From NCBI GenBank assembly GCA_005223375.1, contig RXOD01005145.1, positions 1 through 15,648 on the forward strand: DNA of 15,648 nt, in the 5' to 3' direction. This stretch comes from Amoebophrya sp. AT5.2. Its lineage: Eukaryota; Sar; Dinophyceae; Syndiniales; Amoebophryaceae. The position numbers were made by a program, and so were the translations under genes. Position 1 is the first letter of the stretch. Each line of letters starts with the position of its first letter. The notes beneath the pieces are model-generated. The model searched no databases. It was not told where the DNA came from and saw only the letters and a program-made list of their open reading frames with translations. This document shows positions 8,104-15,648 of this stretch, one piece after another.

Positions 8104-11100
8104 CTACGTGAGGCCTCCTTCCGGCCACGGCAGCACGACATCATGCGGCCCCGTCGTGAGTGATTCCTCCCCTTGCGGTGCTCTCGAAGAATTTCGCCCT
8201 GCAAAAATAACCGCAGACGGCGACGACGACGTCGGGGATTGCAGCTCTGCCTCAGCGTCGGTTCCCACGTCTGCCGCGTGATTCACCTCGATTCGCAGTC
8301 GCACCGTCCCGTGCGGCGGAATGTTTAGTAGCGACCCTCCCGCACCTCCCAACTCCAGCTCCAAATGCTCTTCCAGCTTTTTGCTCATGAGTGTCACCGC
8401 GCTGTTCGTACTCGACGAGGTTGGAAGAGCGATACTCACCACCTTCTTGCCGCCGGATTCAGTTCGCCTCTCCTCGTCCCGATACCGGGATGCCTGGGCG
8501 GACCTTCGCTTCTTCTCGGCAGTCTCGCGGCGGACGGCCGCGGCGGCGGCCGTTCCCTCCGCCGAGTCCCCAACCGCAGCAATCGCCTTTTCCGCCTCGT
8601 CGCTCCATCTCCGCCTCCGTTCCTGCTCTTTTTCCGCCGCTCTAGTTCCAGTACTTGTTGCGCCGCCGCTATCGCGCAGAGCCAGGAGAGGGCTTGCATC
8701 TTCTTCGTCGGGCAACACTTCGATTACTTTCGCCTGCAAAAAACGGGAAAACTTCGGCGACACGAACAACAATTTCTGTCCCGGTTCGTATCGACGCCGG
8801 ACCCACTCGCCACGCGGAACGACGTAGGAGGCGGGCTTTGGCGCAGCCTTTGCGGCCGTTTCGACCGGCGAGCCTACCATTTCTTCTTCAAGTCTGGCGA
8901 TCTCGGATTGGAGAGACGTGGCAGACGCACTTGATTTGCCTTTCAGCGCCAAAAGCCCCTTCCTTGGCTTGGCTTTAGGCGCGGCGGGCGGCAGAGGAGC
9001 TGCACCGCCGGCCTGCGCATCATGTCCTTCAGCACTGTGAAGATGGGCCTTCTTTGCGAGTTTTGCGGCAGTTACCGCAGCTGCCATGGACTTTCGCAGC
9101 GGTTTGCCCGCGCCCGGCCTCCGAAGCGCTTTCGACTTGCCGTCGCCTGATGAGAACAGGGCCGGTTCGTTTTCCTCCTCCTCTTCCGTTGGTAACGGAT
9201 GGTGGTCTACTTCGACGACTGTAGCAGGGGGCGGCAGCAAGTGCTGGCCCTCCCCTGCAACCGCTACCGCTGTGCTTCCCGCTGACGGCAGCATGGACCA
9301 ATTGTGCCGCAGGCGCGCGTCGTGGTCCACAGCCGCACCAGCTCCCGGAGGCTGCTCAAACCCGTCGTCTGTCAGCGACAGTTGATTCTGCAAACCACCG
9401 CGACTGTTATCCGCTGGTTCTGAAGATAATTCCTCGTCCCCAGCGCCGTCTTCTCCCCGCACCGGCGCCAGCAGGAACCCTCGACCACGCGGCCTTTTCG
9501 ACACCACTACGCAGGGTCCAAACCACCTGCCGTACTGCAAGGAGTAGAACTCCACCCTCTCGCCCGCCTTGATCGGAACCGTCAGGAGGTGCAGTGCCGT
9601 GCGATCGCGCCGTTTTCCGTTCGCGAACATCAGATCAACCGTGTGCGTATAGAACGCCCGTTCGATCTCCTGCAGTGCGTAGGGCGCGATCTCGCTCGTG
9701 GTGACACCGGTTGGGGGCTTCGTATTCTTTTCCCTCTTCGGTTTCGCGACCTGTGGGCCATTTTTGGTCGCCGGAGCCGCCACTACCGCCGGGGCGTAGG
9801 TTTGTTGTTTCGTGGTAAAGTACTCGACCGGCTTCCCCGGCGCGAAGAACTCACGCCGCAGGCCCTCTTCCTTCTCCTGCCGAGCCGCGATGTGCTGCTT
9901 CCCGCGCTTCAGCAAACCTGTAAACTTCGCCGCGCCGCGCATCACTTGAAACAGCACTTGCTTCTGGTCGACTTCGTCTGCCCCAGAACCATGATCCGCT
10001 CGACTATTCAAGCCAGCACTTTCGCCCTCGGCCGCGGCCGAGAAGAACGGTCGTGCATGAACATCTTCCGCGTGGCCCTTCTCCTTCAGTTCTTCCAGCT
10101 CGATCGCGGAGAAGAACGGTCGCGAGTCGTGGTCGTCGAGATCTTCCACGCTGCTCATTCTGTTCGAGAGCCCCATCTTTTCGTAGAAGCTCTTCGACAA
10201 TTTTTTCGTGGACCAGCTGACGCGCTGCTTCCCTGTGTCGACGTCCTCGTCTCCGATCTTGTACGTCATGGACCGCTTCAACTCCTTGACGTAGAACTTG
10301 CCCTCGCGCAATTCTTTGCACCCATTGTGGATGTACTTCGCCACGGCGAGGAGAATCAGCAGCAGAACGAGCCCCACGGTGAAATTCTGCACCGGAAAGC
10401 AGTCGATGTGCTCGGGGGTCAGGGGACAGAAAAAGTCAAACGCGCAGTACGAAAAAGACGTGCACGGAACGACCAATGGACGGTCGTGCGTTAACGCCAG
10501 AGAGTCGCAGGATATGCCGAGAGGCGTGCTGGCGCCGAAGAAACAGTCTGCGGCCCAGATGGTTTCGTCGCCATCGCCGCAGGTGTTGGAGCAGACGCCA
10601 ATCTCCGGAGCAACTTCGTACACGTACCGCGGCATCTCGACCAAAAGCGACGGCTGGACGGCTGCAGTCGCTGAAACAAGGCGGACGGAGTTTTCGTCGA
10701 AACCACTAAACTCGTCGCGCAGAGCCGTACTTAGAGCGGAGCTAAGCGAGAGTGTGCCGGGGCTCGCGGTGGTGCTGGTGCTGGCAGCGCTACTGCTACT
10801 GGTCGGCTGCTCCGGCTGCTCCGTGAGGAAATCGGCGATGGTTTCTGCTTCGTGTTGGTCCGCGTCGTCCGCTATATAGACAGAAAAATCAAGTGTCAAG
10901 TCCACATTTTCCACCGGAGCAGTCGATGCGGTGCTGGTCAGCATGCGTAGCAGTTCTGAATCGGATTCGGACGATGTTACGTCTTGTGACGGCGCAACAA
11001 GCTGACGAACGTTTGATGCCTCCCGTAGCGCCGCTGTGGTCGTCACGCTGAGGACAGCAGGGGAATCGCCGAGCGTGAACGACGTGATCGCGGTTGTTCG

Positions 11101-14100
11101 GCCAGGACTAGAAGTAGCAGTCGTAGTCGCGGATGAAGCGCCCGGTCCTGCGAGCGAGCGTTCAACTGCGCTACTTATCGCGGCTCCCAGGTTTGCAACC
11201 CGGTTGAAGACCGCTACGCCCTGATTTTTTTCAGTCTCCGTCATCGCTCGAGATGCAATTTGCGCAGTGACCAAACCCTCCGCAGGATCCAGCAGCTCGG
11301 CGGTGGAGGAAAGAGTCCGCAGCTGCCGTTTCGGAAGCGCTGGCGCAGCGGAGGCGAGACTTGTCATCAGAGCGGCGGTTGCGAATCGGAGGTGCACTGC
11401 CGCTTTTACGTGCTGCAGTACATCCGTTTCCGCCTCCGGGTGGTCGAAGCACAGAGGAATCATATTTCCGAACGTCGCGAAATTAATGTGCCCCGGCTGC
11501 AGGTCCCAGAGGGTCCGGGTTGCGTTCAGAAAGTCAACCGCCGTGGCGCCAGTTGGGAGAAGAGCAGCTGCGCTTCCGAATCTCGCCAGTTTCCAGTCGT
11601 TGATGAGGTGAACGGGAAGAAGGGTGGTATTTGTGCATACGCGGTTCACCGATGCGATTTCGGAGGTGTTTGAAAATGCGGAGGCGACCCCCGGCACCAA
11701 TTGCGAGAATCCTCCTATTGCCGGCGTCGCAGTAGCGGTAGGTGCCACGACGGACGACGCTGCAGATGCGAGAATGACGTCGCTTTCGTTTTTATACGTC
11801 TTCAAGTGAGGCCCGCCCCCAGCGCCACACCTCGCTTCGCACACGCCGCCGCTGTCGAGCACCAGCCCGGCACAACTCGTCGAGTATCCGGGCACCGCGG
11901 CGGGACCGACGCACTGCGCCGTCGCTTCGCACGGCATCTGATTCACCCCAACATCCGCAGCCTCGGTCCATTCCCCCCCGACGCAAAACACCTGCGTGAA
12001 GATGTTTAGCGGAAAATACGTCTCTGCTTTGCAGCCCAGCACTCTGGCCTCCAGCACGAACTCCGGCGGGGCCGCACCACAAGCGCTCAAAAACGAAGCG
12101 TTCCGGTTCGTGTAAGTGCCCGGGAAGCTCGCAACAGCGGCGGCCGTGATTGCAGGCCTGGACGAGGTCGAGGCGGCCATGGTTACTACCGCGGTCGCGG
12201 ACAAATCCAAATCCACGTTGTTCTCGTCTAGCTTGTACTGAATCAGTTCCGCGTTGTCCTCCGCTATCGGCTTCCTCGTCGGGGAATCGAGGGCCCACTC
12301 CCACGTCAGAAGTGTGTCCAACTGGTCTGCGAAGGCCGGGCCCGTGCAATTTGGGTGGGGACAGTGGGTGTCCGCCGTGGTATTCGAAAACGTGACGCTG
12401 CCCGGCCCCCGCGCCTCCGGGGGTGTGGCCCTGAGCGCTTCCGTCGCGTTGTCGAGAAACAGCTCCCGGGGACACTCAAAGAAGAACTTTCCTTTGCTAC
12501 CCGCGGAATCACTTCGGCAGCCGAATGGGCACTTCGTTCCCGGCAGCATGTACGTATGGTGCCCCTGCCGCCGCATGCATGCAAAAACTTCGTCGTTGGT
12601 TTCTAGGTCCGACGTGCCCGCGAGCGGCGGTCTCGCGAGCATGGACAGCGTGGCGTTCTCGATCAGGTCGTAACCGCCCGCCGCCCAACTCGTAGGAAGC
12701 TGCCAATCTGGTTCAGCCGCGTACAGCAACGAATACGCCGCCTGCGAGTTCGCCAGTGCTTTTCCGCCGCTCAAGTACCCTCCGTTCGCCCACGGCGACA
12801 GCGGGGACGCCAGCGTCTTGAATGGGTGTTCATCTTCAACGCTTATTGTCGTGCTTGAAGATGCAGAAGATGCACCACCTCCACCTGCCCGGAGAGTCGC
12901 ATTGAAACTGTCCGCATCCGTCGTGAAGGGCAGCGCGTCAGCGACCGCGAGAACGCGGCAGCCGATAACGTCGTACTGCGTCGCGTAGTGCAGAGAATAC
13001 GCGCTCGGGGAGATCACCAGATCCTCGCTCGGAAACCACTTTTCGTAGAAATTCGTGCTGTCCGTGGTGAAGAGACTGGGGCGCAGGGCGATCTCCGCCT
13101 CGTACGTCTGGCTTGGGGTAAGCAGGCCGTCCAGCACGCGGGACGTTTCTTCGGCTACAGAATCTGTTCTTGGGTCCAACCCCACCTCGGTGAGCGCCTC
13201 GGAAATGATGCGGTGCGCGTGTTGCTCCATTTCTTGGGTGGCGTCCAGCACGGTCGCAATCATGGCCTGCACGTGGGAGGAGTTGGCAGCAGTAGTTACT
13301 ACGCCACTTCCGCCGCCGAGAGCGGGCGCGAACGCTGCGTCGGCAGCCGCGCCGTTGTAGAAGTTCACGAGCAGCTCCCGTTCGATTTCGCTCAGAAGCG
13401 CCGAGCGCGCGGACAACCACTGCGGGTTTTCCAACGGTGAGCGGCTCGGATCCAGCTCCTGCGACCCCTGGCCATACTGTTGCGTAAGAACCTTCAGGTA
13501 CTGCTCGCTCACTTTTCCGGCCGGGTCCTCGCCCGTATCTCGCGCGGCCTCAAACACCGTGAAGCAGGTCTCAAGGCCCGCTCGCGCACAGGTGACCGGG
13601 CAAAACATTCTGCCGAAATATCCCTTGTCGAAAGATCGGGTACTGTCGCACAGCCCCGCATTCAGCACGCACGTGCACAAAACACCGCTCGCCGCCCCCG
13701 CCACCGCGGCCGCCGAGGTCGCCCCGAAAATCGCTCGTTGCCGCCACACGGCGGCCTCGGAGGGGCACTCGGTCACGATCCGTGGGTGGAAGCTCGCGAC
13801 CGCTTCGTGGTCGTCGCACACCCGACAACCGGGGGGACCGGCGTAAAAGGAGTAGGGCACGTCGTTAATGGAACTCGAGCTCGAAGAAGAAGAAGAAGAA
13901 GATGAAACAGTCGACCCATTGACAACGCTGCTGCCGAAAGCTGCTTTCACCTCGTCTTCGCTGAACCACACGCCCAGGGGATTTCCGAACGTCGTGTTTG
14001 TTGCGGAGGAGTACGTTACGGTTGTCGTAATCGTCGTGGTAATAGTGGTCGAAGTGGTGCTCGTGATGGTTGTGCTTGTGGTCGTATTTGTGTAGGTGGT

Positions 14101-15648
14101 GGTGGTCGTGGTCGTGCTAGTCGTGCTGCTCGTGGTTTGGAATAAACAAATTGCGTACGCGGTATACACGAACGAGTTTGTTGTTTCCCGGCACTCAAAA
14201 CCCTCCAAATCCACCGTGTACGACGTCAAGAACGGCGCTGTTGGATCCGTTGCGGTGCCCGTCCCCGCATTGGATCCCGCGTACGTTTCGCCGGCGAAGA
14301 GTGGGAAGCTCGCAGAAATTATTTTATTCGTGCCGCTCGTCACGCTGGGGTCCGTCATCTCGCAGCCGCCACCGAGGACCTTGTATCCCCCCGGACAGAT
14401 GGCGCGCGCAACGCCGGTCCCCGAAGCGCTCACGGTTTGCAGCGGCAGGCGCCACCCGTTGGTAATCATTGTGGGCGACGTGCAAATCTTGTTCGCCATG
14501 GACCCCGATGCGTGCTTGCAGTGCCATCGTTGATAGGTATTACCATCCCCCAGCACTACCGATGCAGGCTTGCCGTCTTGCCAATACTGTCCGTTCGAGT
14601 TACTCAACGCAAAGTCGTAGCAGCCCCCGCCGAGCAGATCTTGCTCGTGGCCGCTGCACCGCGAATACGCCACGCCCATGCTCATGGCGCCGCTGCCGGC
14701 CGTCTCCAGCACCCACGCGGAGGTTGCGTCGTTCCCGGCCCCGTCGGCCGTCATCGTCGAGAACGACAACTCGGGTTCCGCGGAAGTCACGACCAGCCCG
14801 GTCTCGCTCGTCCAGTTCAAGGCCCCGTGGATACGGGGGATCGGTGCGGTTCGGTTCGCGCACAGCACCCAGCTTTTGAGCAAATTTAGCGTGCCGGCGG
14901 CGCCGTTCAGCCCCTGCGACGCCTGGCAGTTCCACCGCCCGCCCGTCCCGTCGTTCACGTTGGAGGTCCTCGGCATGCTCGAGTGGAGCTTGGTGTTGCC
15001 GGTGCCCTCCGAAAAACAGCCGCCACCCAGGATCAGCTCGGTGCCGCCACCGGGGCAGTTCGCGTCGTGGGCCGCCATAGGGTTCGGGAAGCTCGTGCTC
15101 TCCGTCGTCACCCGGTAAAACTCGGGGAACAGCATCGCGGTCGTGGTGGTGGTGGTCGTGGACATGCACACCGCGAACACGGTGAAGGGCGTGCCGAAGT
15201 GGTCGCCGCACTGCCACCCCTCCTGTTGCTGGGCGAAGGGGAGGGACGCCTGTTCGGGCAGGAACTCGGAGATCAGCCCGCCCGTGAAGTTCACGGCGTA
15301 CTGCCCGTAGGTCTGCGCCCACGGCTCCCCGCGCTCCTTGGCTTTTACGTACTCGTCACCGTCCACCGCTAGCTTGGCGTCGCCGCTCGCGGCCTGTAAA
15401 GAGTAAAGCCTCGCCTGCCGCATGTTCTCCAGTAAACTGAGGCGGTTCAGCAGCGGCCGCGAGACGCTCAGCTTGTTCTGCGCACCGCCGTGGTCCCAGC
15501 AGCCGCCGCTCACGATCCGGGTCCCGACCGGGCACAGCGCCGTGTTGTTCGCAGCGCCACTCGTGTCCGTGTGCTGCACCTCGACGTAAGCCGTGGGCCA
15601 CCGCTCGGAGCCGTGGTTGTTGCACGCGACGCGCGCGCCGATGCTGCT
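8104..15648 (-). CDS. Giant type I membrane adhesin-like protein, Cys-module ectodomain and SH3-like cytoplasmic tail; 5' end beyond right edge
   Basis: The frame is open from the edge for 2514 residues to TAG at 8106; numbers count from the first codon in the window. No start codon is chosen, since no stop precedes and coding character continues. Order: four tandem CPxG...GGC repeats (39-501) plus the end of a fifth; Thr-rich stalk (505-553); 12-Ser run (582-593); ShK-like Cys module (658-695); a long, probably helical unknown region; sushi-like Cys module (1190-1240) with Cys pairs to 1274; Thr/Ser-rich region with SEA-like strands; TSP1-like module (1686-1750). The transmembrane helix (1756-1773) ends in KYIHNGCKE. 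The tail of about 740 residues has two RPFFSA repeats, two SH3/Tudor-like segments (2026-2063, 2287-2324) and charged low-complexity linkers. Probable role: surface recognition with cytoplasmic scaffolding. No intron is seen in 7.5 kb. Confidence 0.8.
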   Translation of the reverse strand, partial: SSIGARVACNNHGSERWPTAYVEVQHTDTSGAANNTALCPVGTRIVSGGCWDHGGAQNKLSVSRPLLNRLSLLENMRQARLYSLQAASGDAKLAVDGDEYVKAKERGEPWAQTYGQYAVNFTGGLISEFLPEQASLPFAQQQEGWQCGDHFGTPFTVFAVCMSTTTTTTTAMLFPEFYRVTTESTSFPNPMAAHDANCPGGGTELILGGGCFSEGTGNTKLHSSMPRTSNVNDGTGGRWNCQASQGLNGAAGTLNLLKSWVLCANRTAPIPRIHGALNWTSETGLVVTSAEPELSFSTMTADGAGNDATSAWVLETAGSGAMSMGVAYSRCSGHEQDLLGGGCYDFALSNSNGQYWQDGKPASVVLGDGNTYQRWHCKHASGSMANKICTSPTMITNGWRLPLQTVSASGTGVARAICPGGYKVLGGGCEMTDPSVTSGTNKIISASFPLFAGETYAGSNAGTGTATDPTAPFLTSYTVDLEGFECRETTNSFVYTAYAICLFQTTSSTTSTTTTTTTYTNTTTSTTITSTTSTTITTTITTTVTYSSATNTTFGNPLGVWFSEDEVKAAFGSSVVNGSTVSSSSSSSSSSSSINDVPYSFYAGPPGCRVCDDHEAVASFHPRIVTECPSEAAVWRQRAIFGATSAAAVAGAASGVLCTCVLNAGLCDSTRSFDKGYFGRMFCPVTCARAGLETCFTVFEAARDTGEDPAGKVSEQYLKVLTQQYGQGSQELDPSRSPLENPQWLSARSALLSEIERELLVNFYNGAAADAAFAPALGGGSGVVTTAANSSHVQAMIATVLDATQEMEQHAHRIISEALTEVGLDPRTDSVAEETSRVLDGLLTPSQTYEAEIALRPSLFTTDSTNFYEKWFPSEDLVISPSAYSLHYATQYDVIGCRVLAVADALPFTTDADSFNATLRAGGGGASSASSSTTISVEDEHPFKTLASPLSPWANGGYLSGGKALANSQAAYSLLYAAEPDWQLPTSWAAGGYDLIENATLSMLARPPLAGTSDLETNDEVFACMRRQGHHTYMLPGTKCPFGCRSDSAGSKGKFFFECPRELFLDNATEALRATPPEARGPGSVTFSNTTADTHCPHPNCTGPAFADQLDTLLTWEWALDSPTRKPIAEDNAELIQYKLDENNVDLDLSATAVVTMAASTSSRPAITAAAVASFPGTYTNRNASFLSACGAAPPEFVLEARVLGCKAETYFPLNIFTQVFCVGGEWTEAADVGVNQMPCEATAQCVGPAAVPGYSTSCAGLVLDSGGVCEARCGAGGGPHLKTYKNESDVILASAASSVVAPTATATPAIGGFSQLVPGVASAFSNTSEIASVNRVCTNTTLLPVHLINDWKLARFGSAAALLPTGATAVDFLNATRTLWDLQPGHINFATFGNMIPLCFDHPEAETDVLQHVKAAVHLRFATAALMTSLASAAPALPKRQLRTLSSTAELLDPAEGLVTAQIASRAMTETEKNQGVAVFNRVANLGAAISSAVERSLAGPGASSATTTATSSPGRTTAITSFTLGDSPAVLSVTTTAALREASNVRQLVAPSQDVTSSESDSELLRMLTSTASTAPVENVDLTLDFSVYIADDADQHEAETIADFLTEQPEQPTSSSSAASTSTTASPGTLSLSSALSTALRDEFSGFDENSVRLVSATAAVQPSLLVEMPRYVYEVAPEIGVCSNTCGDGDETIWAADCFFGASTPLGISCDSLALTHDRPLVVPCTSFSYCAFDFFCPLTPEHIDCFPVQNFTVGLVLLLILLAVAKYIHNGCKELREGKFYVKELKRSMTYKIGDEDVDTGKQRVSWSTKKLSKSFYEKMGLSNRMSSVEDLDDHDSRPFFSAIELEELKEKGHAEDVHARPFFSAAAEGESAGLNSRADHGSGADEVDQKQVLFQVMRGAAKFTGLLKRGKQHIAARQEKEEGLRREFFAPGKPVEYFTTKQQTYAPAVVAAPATKNGPQVAKPKREKNTKPPTGVTTSEIAPYALQEIERAFYTHTVDLMFANGKRRDRTALHLLTVPIKAGERVEFYSLQYGRWFGPCVVVSKRPRGRGFLLAPVRGEDGAGDEELSSEPADNSRGGLQNQLSLTDDGFEQPPGAGAAVDHDARLRHNWSMLPSAGSTAVAVAGEGQHLLPPPATVVEVDHHPLPTEEEEENEPALFSSGDGKSKALRRPGAGKPLRKSMAAAVTAAKLAKKAHLHSAEGHDAQAGGAAPLPPAAPKAKPRKGLLALKGKSSASATSLQSEIARLEEEMVGSPVETAAKAAPKPASYVVPRGEWVRRRYEPGQKLLFVSPKFSRFLQAKVIEVLPDEEDASPLLALRDSGGATSTGTRAAEKEQERRRRWSDEAEKAIAAVGDSAEGTAAAAAVRRETAEKKRRSAQASRYRDEERRTESGGKKVVSIALPTSSSTNSAVTLMSKKLEEHLELELGGAGGSLLNIPPHGTVRLRIEVNHAADVGTDAEAELQSPTSSSPSAVIFAGRNSSRAPQGEESLTTGPHDVVLPWPEGGLT
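8677..8790 (-). other. SH3/Tudor-like segment 2 in the cytoplasmic tail
   Basis: Residues 2287-2324: YEPGQKLLFVSPKFSRFLQA followed by KVIEVLPDEEDASPLLAL. It has the same layout as segment 1 (G at 4, hydrophobic strand, S, aromatic, then V-x-E-V strand), but the Trp is replaced by Phe. A weaker case than segment 1. Confidence 0.4.
9460..9573 (-). other. SH3/Tudor-like segment 1 in the cytoplasmic tail
   Basis: Residues 2026-2063: IKAGERVEFYSLQYGRWFGP followed by CVVVSKRPRGRGFLLAPV. It fits a small barrel beginning 'G-x-x-V-E-F-x-S' with W-x(4)-V, a module I recall from many dinoflagellate proteins. Function there is unknown to me. Confidence 0.5.
10036..10122 (-). repeat. Duplicated RPFFSA motif in the cytoplasmic tail
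   Basis: DSRPFFSAIELEELKE and HARPFFSAAAEGES, 23 residues apart. A short motif kept twice within a low-complexity tail suggests a docking or modification site. No known motif name is assigned. Confidence 0.6.
10330..10383 (-). other. Transmembrane helix of the giant protein
   Basis: FTVGLVLLLILLAVAKYI, followed by HNGCKELREGKF, a basic-flanked stop-transfer. It separates the Cys-rich ectodomain from the Lys/Arg/Glu-rich tail, which carries no further Cys pattern. Confidence 0.9.
10399..10593 (-). other. TSP1-like module beside the membrane
   Basis: Residues 1686-1750 start VCSNTCGDGDE, matching the 'C-S-x-x-C-G-x-G' start of thrombospondin type 1 repeats, and continue with Cys in ADCFF, ISCDS, VPCTSFSYC, FFCP and IDC. 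The usual Trp before the first Cys is missing. It lies directly before the transmembrane helix. Confidence 0.5.
11929..12081 (-). other. Sushi (CCP)-like module
   Basis: Residues 1190-1240: four Cys with spacing C-x15-C-x15-C-x17-C and the VFCVGGEWTE word, where sushi domains have C-x-x-G-x-W before the last Cys. Further Cys at 1246, 1259, 1270 and 1274 may be a degenerate second copy. Confidence 0.45.
13564..13677 (-). other. ShK-like cysteine module
   Basis: Residues 658-695 carry C-x-C-x(6)-C-x(15)-C-x(3)-C-x(7)-C, with GRMFCPVTCARAG close to the 'M-x-x-x-C-x-x-T-C-G' end of ShK-like domains. The N-terminal Cys pair (CRVCDD) lies 47 residues earlier, so the module is stretched. ShK-like domains in protists are mostly found in surface or secreted enzymes. 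Assignment is by motif. Confidence 0.4.
13870..13905 (-). repeat. Ser12 tract with (TCT)6 core
   Basis: Twelve consecutive Ser codons, six of them TCT in a row (AGA repeat on the plus strand), flanked by TCA, TCG, AGC, AGT and TCC. The pure core suggests recent slippage; the mixed flanks suggest an older tract. Confidence 0.8.
13990..14136 (-). repeat. Thr-rich stalk encoded by ACN/ACG microsatellite-like DNA
   Basis: About 49 residues, mainly Thr with Ser, Ile, Asn and Val, between the four-Cys repeats and the Ser run. At DNA level it is an imperfect trinucleotide repeat. Such stalks are usually O-glycosylated spacers; that role is inference. Confidence 0.75.
14146..15648 (-). repeat. Tandem four-Cys CPxG...GGC repeats
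   Basis: Four copies, each with Cys 1 in C-(P/S)-(G/V)-x, Cys 2 in (G/S)GGC 10-13 residues later, Cys 3 usually after an aromatic (GWQC, RWNC, RWHC, GFEC) and Cys 4 near (A)(V/I)C or similar. Cys 1 to Cys 4 fall at 15534-15166, 15057-14860, 14658-14482 and 14397-14146. The window edge catches the last Cys (RVAC) of a fifth. Motifs: CPVGTRIVSGGC, CPGGGTELILGGGC, CSGHEQDLLGGGC, CPGGYKVLGGGC. I recall similar CPxGxxVxGGGC words in bacterial exported proteins, but cannot name the family. Confidence 0.75.

Noticed and set aside
9589..10494. 301-codon plus-strand open frame
   Set aside because: Antisense of the giant protein's tail and membrane helix; no recognisable features of its own.
13868..14095. 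Plus-strand frame with poly-Glu and poly-Val stretch resembling a membrane segment
   Set aside because: It is simply the antisense reading of the Ser12 and Thr-rich repeats.

Overview
The window reads as nuclear DNA of a eukaryote, most likely an alveolate of the dinoflagellate lineage (dinoflagellate, syndinian such as Amoebophrya, or relative). The grounds are these. Very large GC-rich reading frames lie on one strand only. There are short GT-AG introns, and AT-richer intergenic DNA without bacterial ribosome-binding sites. The proteins are modular, secreted or membrane proteins with Thr/Ser-rich stalks. A C-terminal J-domain fragment (HPDKC...VFQFVQ...PWFL) and an SH3-like cytoplasmic module (G-x-x-V-E-F-x-S...G-R-W-x-x-x-x-V) resemble dinoflagellate proteins as I remember them; this is recollection, not a search. 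No spliced-leader gene, tRNA, rRNA, transposon or CRISPR array was recognised.

Three protein-coding genes, all on the minus strand, are supported; transcription runs right to left. (1) 15648-8104: the 3' 2514 codons of a giant type I membrane protein whose 5' end lies beyond the right edge. It has tandem four-Cys CPxG/GGC repeats, Thr- and Ser-rich stalks, ShK-like, sushi-like and TSP1-like Cys modules, one transmembrane helix, and a long cytoplasmic tail with two SH3/Tudor-like segments. (2) 7139-2624: two overlapping reading frames that I join through a 187-nt intron into one 1442-residue protein. It has a signal peptide, a large ectodomain with duplicated PSI-like Cys modules and two SbsA-type Ig-like (Big_5) domains, one transmembrane helix, a low-complexity tail with five RRxS motifs, and a terminal J domain. 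(3) 1912-1: a protein with an N-terminal signal or anchor sequence, a long disordered region and a Tudor/SH3-like module. An 89-nt intron follows, then a second exon that runs off the left edge.

The spacers 7140-8103 and 1913-2623 are AT-richer and hold only small palindromes and candidate splice or promoter elements. The hexa-purine-rich word GAAAATGAAAA (TTTTCATTTTC in the sense strand) occurs in both introns.

The genes share an architecture: large ectodomain or secretory N-terminus, low-complexity linker, and protein-interaction domain at the cytoplasmic end. They look like a co-oriented cluster of cell-surface adhesin or receptor-type proteins. A shared function is inference. The most notable prediction is a transmembrane receptor-like protein that ends in a cytosolic J domain.
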